Source: Microbacterium sp. USTB-Y (GTDB lineage Bacteria; Actinomycetota; Actinomycetes; Actinomycetales; Microbacteriaceae). Taken from it: a stretch of DNA of 64,000 bases. A program made the position numbers and the translations under genes. Under the pieces are notes generated by a model. That model saw nothing but the letters and a program-made list of their open reading frames with translations, made no database searches and was not told the DNA's origin. Location: positions 558,001-622,000 of the forward strand of contig NZ_JAGMTU010000001.1 of the NCBI RefSeq assembly GCF_023703415.1, read 5' to 3'. Numbering within the stretch: the first letter of the stretch is position 1; every line of letters starts with the position of its first letter. Positions 59,950 to 64,000 of the stretch are shown here, one piece after another.

Positions 59950-60995
59950 TTGGTGCCCCAGCAGTTGGCCTCGCCCCAGGCCGTGTCCTTGGATTCCACC
60001 CCGTCGACCGCATTGTCCGTGATGAGCGTCGTGCCGGTGTCGACGTAACCGGACGCGGGCATCTCGGGCTTCGTGCCGTCCTTGATGTACTTGACGGCGG
60101 CCTGGATCGACATCTCGGCCATCCGGGCCGGGAACTGCATGACGGTTGCGGTGAACTGCCCGTTCTTGACCGACGCGACGCCGGCGCATCCGCCGTCGAT
60201 CGAGCCGAGCAGGATCGAGTTCGTCTTCCCGGCGTCGGCGATCGCGGTCGCGCCGCCGGTCCCGGCCGGCTCGTTGATGCTGTACACGACGTTGATGCCC
60301 GGGGCCTTCTGCAGCATGTTCTCCATGACCTGCTGGCCCTGACTCTGGTCGCCACCGGTATCCTGGGCGCCGACGATCTCGGGGCTGCCCTCCTTCACGC
60401 CGAATCCGTCGAGGAAGCCGTTGCGACGCTGGTCGCCGACGCTCACGCCCCGGTGGTAGTCGAGCAGGGCGATCTGCGGCGCCTGTCCGGCGAAGTCCTT
60501 GCCGAACGCCGCCTTGACGTACTTGCCGAGCAGGACACCGCCCTGGTAGTTGTCGGTCGCCCAGGTGCCGTACACCGCCTTGTTGCCATCGACCTGGGTG
60601 TCCACGGCGAAGGTCGCGACCCCTTGCTTCTGCGCCGCCTCGAGCGCCGGGATGATCGCAGCACTGTCGTTGGGGTCGACGATGATGGCCTTCGCACCAC
60701 TGGTGATCATGTTCTGGATCGCCGAGACCTGGCTGTCGATGTCGCCGTCGTTCTTGCCCGCAGCGGTGATCAGCGTGACACCCTGCTTCTTCGCCTCCGC
60801 CTCCGCCTTCTGCTGCATGAACACCCAGAAGGGGTTCGAGTTGGTCTTGACGATGAAGCCGATCTTGATCTCGCCCGCTGCCCCCGTTCCCGTCGAGCCG
60901 ACGGGCTCGGACGTGCAGGCGGACATGGTGATGGCTGCGAGGGCGATCGCTCCGATCGCGGCGGCGGTTCTCGCCGCCCTGCGGGTGACGCGCAT
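59946..60995 (-). CDS. ABC sugar importer substrate-binding lipoprotein (FrcB/RbsB type)
   Basis: A 349-residue lipoprotein: signal peptide with lipobox ITMSAC (Cys27), then IKIGFIVKTNSNPFWVFMQQ, AIIVDPNDSAAIIPALEAAQ, VATFAVDTQVDG and VVYSINEPAGTG. This is the periplasmic-binding-protein fold for pentoses, hexoses or polyols. ATG 60995 has AAGGAG upstream. The TGTAG-type palindrome (61079) lies 84 bp upstream, in the promoter region. Confidence 0.92.
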   Translation of the reverse strand: MRVTRRAARTAAAIGAIALAAITMSACTSEPVGSTGTGAAGEIKIGFIVKTNSNPFWVFMQQKAEAEAKKQGVTLITAAGKNDGDIDSQVSAIQNMITSGAKAIIVDPNDSAAIIPALEAAQKQGVATFAVDTQVDGNKAVYGTWATDNYQGGVLLGKYVKAAFGKDFAGQAPQIALLDYHRGVSVGDQRRNGFLDGFGVKEGSPEIVGAQDTGGDQSQGQQVMENMLQKAPGINVVYSINEPAGTGGATAIADAGKTNSILLGSIDGGCAGVASVKNGQFTATVMQFPARMAEMSIQAAVKYIKDGTKPEMPASGYVDTGTTLITDNAVDGVESKDTAWGEANCWGTK

Positions 60996-61078
60996 GTGAA
61001 CTCCTTCTCCGTTGACGAGTGTCGGCGTGCCTCAACGGTCGGGTCCCTTGCCCTCACCATCGTGGTCAACGTCATGAA

Positions 61079-61093
61079 TGTAGCAGGACTACA
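61079..61093. promoter_or_regulatory. TGTAG-type palindromic operator (copy 3)
   Basis: TGTAGCAGGACTACA shares 13 of 15 bases with copy 1. It lies in the 279-bp region between the ABC operon (60995) and the next SDR stop (61275); nothing else recognisable was seen there. Confidence 0.6.
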
Positions 61094-61274
61094 TGATTTG
61101 GGTCAATAGAAGCGGATTGACCACGTTTCAGGCGAACCTTGTCGTCTCACCGTAGTCAGGCAACATTCTGACGGCGGGACGGGTGCCCCGCACGCTGCAC
61201 CGCACGGATGTTCTCGATGCTCGCCGCTCGCTCTGGCGCAGTCCGCCACTCCGGATCGTGGCCCGCTCCGTGAC

Positions 61275-62063
61275 CTAGAAGACGGTCCGGACGATGCCGC
61301 CGTCTGCACGCAGCGCCGCACCGTTGAACGCGGAGGAAGCATCGCTCACGAGGAACGTGACGATCTGCGCGATCTCATCAGGGTCGATGAGGCGCCCGAG
61401 GAGGGACGTCGGCCGATTCTGCGCCATGAAGCGCTGCTCGGCCTGCTCATATCCGTCGTCCGGATAGAGCTCTTGGACCAGCGCGGCCACGCCGTCGGTG
61501 CGGGAGGAACCGGGCAGGAGGGAGTTGACGGTCACCCGCGTGTCCTTGGTCGTCTCCGCGAAGCTCCGCGAGATCGACAACTCCATCGTCTTCGTCGCAC
61601 TGTAATGCGGCAGCTCCAGGGAGGGCATGACGGCCGCCTCGCTCGCGATGAAGAGCACCCTGCCGCGGTCGCGCTCGAGCATCCCCGGCAAGTAGTGCCG
61701 GGTGACCCGGATGCCGGAGAGGATGTTGATCTCGAACAGGCGCAGCCAGTCTTCGTCCGTGGACTCGAGGATGCTCTGCGACTCATAGACGCCGAGGTTG
61801 TTGATGAGGATGTCGACGTCGGGAAGCTGTCCGATGACGTGCGCACAGCCCTCACGAGTGCCGCAGTCGCCGACGACGCCGCGGACATCCGCATGAGGAT
61901 CCTCTGCGCGGATCAGGTCGATTGCGGCCTGAACCGATGTATCGGTTCGCCCGTTGATGTGGACGCTGGCACCCTCCGCCGCCAGGGCTCGAGCCATCTC
62001 GAGCCCCAGGCCGCCTGTGGCGGCGGTGACGAGCGCGGTACGTCCGGTGAGCCGGAGGTCCAT
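61275..62063 (-). CDS. Short-chain dehydrogenase/reductase
   Basis: A 262-residue SDR: VTAATGGLGLEMARALA (variant of TGxxxGIG with TAATGGLG), ILINNLGVYES, VLFIASEAAVM (Ser), YSATKTMEL (Tyr, Lys) and a C-terminal FNGAALRADGGIVRTVF. The YSATK and NNLG variants resemble 3-oxoacyl-ACP-reductase-like SDRs of sugar clusters. It starts 3 bp after the epimerase stop and is in the same operon as both epimerases and the terminal permease. Confidence 0.9.
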   Translation of the reverse strand: MDLRLTGRTALVTAATGGLGLEMARALAAEGASVHINGRTDTSVQAAIDLIRAEDPHADVRGVVGDCGTREGCAHVIGQLPDVDILINNLGVYESQSILESTDEDWLRLFEINILSGIRVTRHYLPGMLERDRGRVLFIASEAAVMPSLELPHYSATKTMELSISRSFAETTKDTRVTVNSLLPGSSRTDGVAALVQELYPDDGYEQAEQRFMAQNRPTSLLGRLIDPDEIAQIVTFLVSDASSAFNGAALRADGGIVRTVF

Positions 62064-62066
62064 CGC

Positions 62067-62951
62067 TCACACCTCCCGGGCCGCGGCAGCGAGGTGCCGC
62101 CGGATGAAGGCGTTGGCGTCTGCAGCGACCCGCAGAGGATCGGTCCACGGGTCGCGCCAGATCGCGAGCGCGCCCGCCCAGTCCGATCCGAGGACCTGGG
62201 GAGAGAAGCTCTCGAACGTGATGGGCCCCGTGTAGCTCGCGCGGTGCAGTGCGCCGAAGAATGCGTCCCAGTCGACGTTCCCCTCGCCGAGCGGGCCTCG
62301 GTTGCTGTCGCTGAGGTGGACATAGCCGATGACGTCAGCGCACGCTTCGATCGCCTGTGGCAGGGAGCCCTCTTCCATGGACATGTGGAACATGTCGGCG
62401 TGGACGAAGAGCGCGTCCGGACCAGCGTTGCGCACGACGTGGGCGGCCTGTTCGAGCGTGTTGATGAAGTTGCTCTCGTACCGGTTGAGGGGTTCGAGAC
62501 CGACGCGAACGCCCTCTTTCCGGGCATGTTCGGCGACACGGGAGTAGACCTCGATCACACGATCCCAAGCCTCAGGGGAGACCGGCCCGGCGTAGCGGTT
62601 GATCGCCGAGAATCCGGGGCCGCCCATCGCGGTGGCGCCCATCTCCGCCGAAAGCCGGATGGCGCGCACGAGCCGGGCCTCACCGCGAGCGACTGAAGCC
62701 GCGTCGCTGCTGCCGAGGTCCGCCTCGATGGTCCCGGTGACGGCGGAGACCACTCCCAACTCGAATTCTTCAGACATGCGGCGCGCAAGCTCGCTGTCGT
62801 GGCGCTCGACATCCTGGATGAGGATCTCGACGTTGTCGTATCCGGCCCGAGCGGCGTTCTCGAACACCCTGCGCGCGTTCTCCTCGTCCCACTGTGACGT
62901 GAACACGAACATGTGGACGCCCAGCGGATTGGCACTCGCGTCGTCACGCAT
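62067..62951 (-). CDS. Sugar-phosphate isomerase/ketose 3-epimerase-like TIM barrel (copy 1)
   Basis: A 294-residue AP-endonuclease-2-fold protein like D-tagatose/D-psicose 3-epimerases: LNRYESNFINTLEQA, LFVHADMFHMSMEEGSL (metal-binding Glu/Asp/His), YVHLSDSNRGPLGEG and PITFESFSP with the second catalytic Glu. It should interconvert ketoses at C3. It overlaps the second copy by 8 bp. Confidence 0.88.
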   Translation of the reverse strand: MRDDASANPLGVHMFVFTSQWDEENARRVFENAARAGYDNVEILIQDVERHDSELARRMSEEFELGVVSAVTGTIEADLGSSDAASVARGEARLVRAIRLSAEMGATAMGGPGFSAINRYAGPVSPEAWDRVIEVYSRVAEHARKEGVRVGLEPLNRYESNFINTLEQAAHVVRNAGPDALFVHADMFHMSMEEGSLPQAIEACADVIGYVHLSDSNRGPLGEGNVDWDAFFGALHRASYTGPITFESFSPQVLGSDWAGALAIWRDPWTDPLRVAADANAFIRRHLAAAAREV

Positions 62952-63819
62952 CTGCGATCTCCCTTGCGGTGTTGTTGATGTGGTCACGGATCTGCATGTA
63001 TGCCGAGAGTGCGATGCCCGCCGGGTCATCCCACGGGTCCCGCCAGAGCGCGACCGCTCCGGCCCAGTCGGGGCCGAGCACGGCCGGGGAGAAGCTCTCG
63101 AACGTGATCGGACCTGTGTAGCGGGCGACCGCGAGAGCCTTGAAGAAGTCGGCCCAGTCCGTGTTCCCCGTGCCGAGCGCGCCCCGATGGCTCTCGGCGA
63201 TGTGGACGTATCCCAGAACATCGGCGACGTCCGCGACGGCATCCGCGAACTTGCCTTCCTCGATGCGCATGTGGAAGAGGTCGGCGTGGACGAAGAGGAC
63301 GTCGGGTCCCGCATCACGGACGATGCGGGCCGCCTGGCCAAGAGTGTTGACGAAGTTGCTCTCGTAGCGGTTGAGGGCTTCGAGGCCGACTCTCAGACCC
63401 ATCGAGCGAGCACGGTCGGCCACGCGGCCGTAGATCTCGATGGCACGGTCCATCGCCGCCGGCGCTGGCGGCTCCGTGTAGCGGTTGACGGCCGAGAAGC
63501 CGGGCCCGCTGATGAAGGGCGAGCCCATGGCGGCGGCGTGATCGAGGCACTGGTGGAGGAGCCTCTCGGATCTGGCGACGACCTCGTGGTCGGCGCTGCC
63601 CATGTCCGCGGCGAGGTTGCCCGCCATGGTCGTGATGACCCCGATCCCGTACTCCTCCTGGAGGCGCCGGGAGAAGGCGGTGTCGATGTCATCGGCGTCC
63701 ATGATGAGGCACTCGATCCAGTCGTAGCCGATCTCCTGGGCGGTCTCGAAGACCGGGCGGACGCTCTCCTCCGACCATGTCGGGGTGAAGACGAGCGAAT
63801 GGATTCCGATCGTGTTCAC
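62944..63819 (-). CDS. Sugar-phosphate isomerase/ketose 3-epimerase-like TIM barrel (copy 2)
   Basis: A 291-residue paralogue of copy 1, with LEALNRYESNFVNTLGQAA, LFVHADLFHMRIEEGKF, YVHIAESHRGALGTGNTDW and PITFESFSPAVLG. The two share about half of their residues by eye, pointing to an old tandem duplication. GTG 63819 overlaps the stop of the ABC permease upstream (GTGA). Confidence 0.88.
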   Translation of the reverse strand: MNTIGIHSLVFTPTWSEESVRPVFETAQEIGYDWIECLIMDADDIDTAFSRRLQEEYGIGVITTMAGNLAADMGSADHEVVARSERLLHQCLDHAAAMGSPFISGPGFSAVNRYTEPPAPAAMDRAIEIYGRVADRARSMGLRVGLEALNRYESNFVNTLGQAARIVRDAGPDVLFVHADLFHMRIEEGKFADAVADVADVLGYVHIAESHRGALGTGNTDWADFFKALAVARYTGPITFESFSPAVLGPDWAGAVALWRDPWDDPAGIALSAYMQIRDHINNTAREIADA

Positions 63820-64000
63820 GACGCCTCCCGCACCTGCGCCTGGGCTCCAGAAGATCTGAAGAACGGCAGGAGCGACGTCAGCTTGTTCCGCCAGATGTCG
63901 AGGGCGACGGCGAGCAGGATGATCGCGCCGATGGTGATCGACTGCACCGAGGTCGACACGGCATTGAGATTGAGGCCGTTCTGGACGACGACGATGATCA
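63816..64000 (-). CDS. ABC sugar permease (RbsC type), C-terminal end only
   Basis: The gene continues beyond the right edge; the last 60 or so residues are visible: NGLNLNAVSTSVQSITIGAI then ILLAVALDIWRNKL, a typical C-terminal span of ribose-type permeases, and a short tail ending QVREAS. It is distinct from the permease at 58867, so the cluster holds a second sugar importer. Confidence 0.8.
   Translation of the reverse strand, partial: IIVVVQNGLNLNAVSTSVQSITIGAIILLAVALDIWRNKLTSLLPFFRSSGAQAQVREAS

Noticed and set aside
58675..60048. Plus-strand open frame of 457 codons opposite the ABC operon
   Set aside because: The minus strand encodes clear ABC ATPase and permease motifs; this frame is low-complexity and has no homology.

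Overview
The window is very GC-rich DNA (G/C dominates third codon positions) from an actinobacterium, most likely a Microbacteriaceae member close to Microbacterium. Supporting this are a DUF222/HNH endonuclease, ATGA-coupled operons, GTG starts, a DosR/DosS-like two-component system and RpiR- and LacI-controlled sugar operons. No rRNA, tRNA, CRISPR array, integrase or transposase was found.

Region 1 (1-6.7 kb) holds unrelated metabolic and regulatory genes: a truncated amidohydrolase, a type-B carboxylesterase, a GAP-family membrane protein, a response regulator coupled to a membrane histidine kinase, an F420/NADP-type reductase and a LysE exporter.

Region 2 (6.8-25.8 kb) is the most interesting part: a dormancy/hypoxia-type island resembling the mycobacterial DosR regulon. 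It encodes five universal stress proteins, a DosR-like regulator (Asp54, and Lys179/Lys182/Asn183 at the same numbers as I recall for DosR), a DosS-like two-GAF kinase that keeps the haem-ligand His and distal Tyr, BON proteins, a PNPOx-like flavin/F420 protein, a phosphoribosyltransferase plus erythromycin-esterase pair, alcohol dehydrogenases, a complete arginine deiminase operon (antiporter, ArcA, ArcB, ArcC) and a beta-CASP nuclease fused to an alcohol dehydrogenase. Ten intergenic sites resemble DosR boxes (G[T/G]GAC-N4-GTCCC, either orientation). In nine of ten, a GANNNT hexamer lies exactly 22 bp downstream of the box in the direction of a gene. At six promoters the hexamer is also 7-8 bp before the ATG, which predicts leaderless transcripts.

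Region 3 (25.8-33.4 kb) is a nucleoside-salvage module: a secreted propeller-like protein diverging from nucleoside hydrolase, an ABC importer without its own ATPase, a ribokinase-type kinase and a LacI regulator. Two CTACCCGGGTAG palindromes lie in the divergent promoter, and an identical 16-bp direct repeat lies on each side of the module. A promoter, a Cys-Cys mini-ORF and a terminator follow, upstream of a MarR gene.

Region 4 (33.9-44.3 kb) has a DUF222/HNH protein, flotillin, HrpB helicase, a DUF4190-MmpS-like protein, a TetR-controlled ABC-2 exporter and L-serine dehydratase.

Region 5 (44.4-64 kb) is a large catabolic cluster for an unidentified sugar or polyol. It has a split transketolase with HAD, UlaG-like lactonase and shikimate-dehydrogenase-like genes, four zinc dehydrogenases, three SDRs, a glycerol-kinase-family kinase, an RpiR regulator, a cupin phosphoglucose isomerase, an FrcBCA-type ABC importer, two tandem ketose-3-epimerase-like genes and the end of a second ABC permease. 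Two operator families are visible: GTAGAAATTTCTTC-like sites (probably RpiR) and TGTAG-N3/5-CTACA palindromes whose regulator is not in the window.
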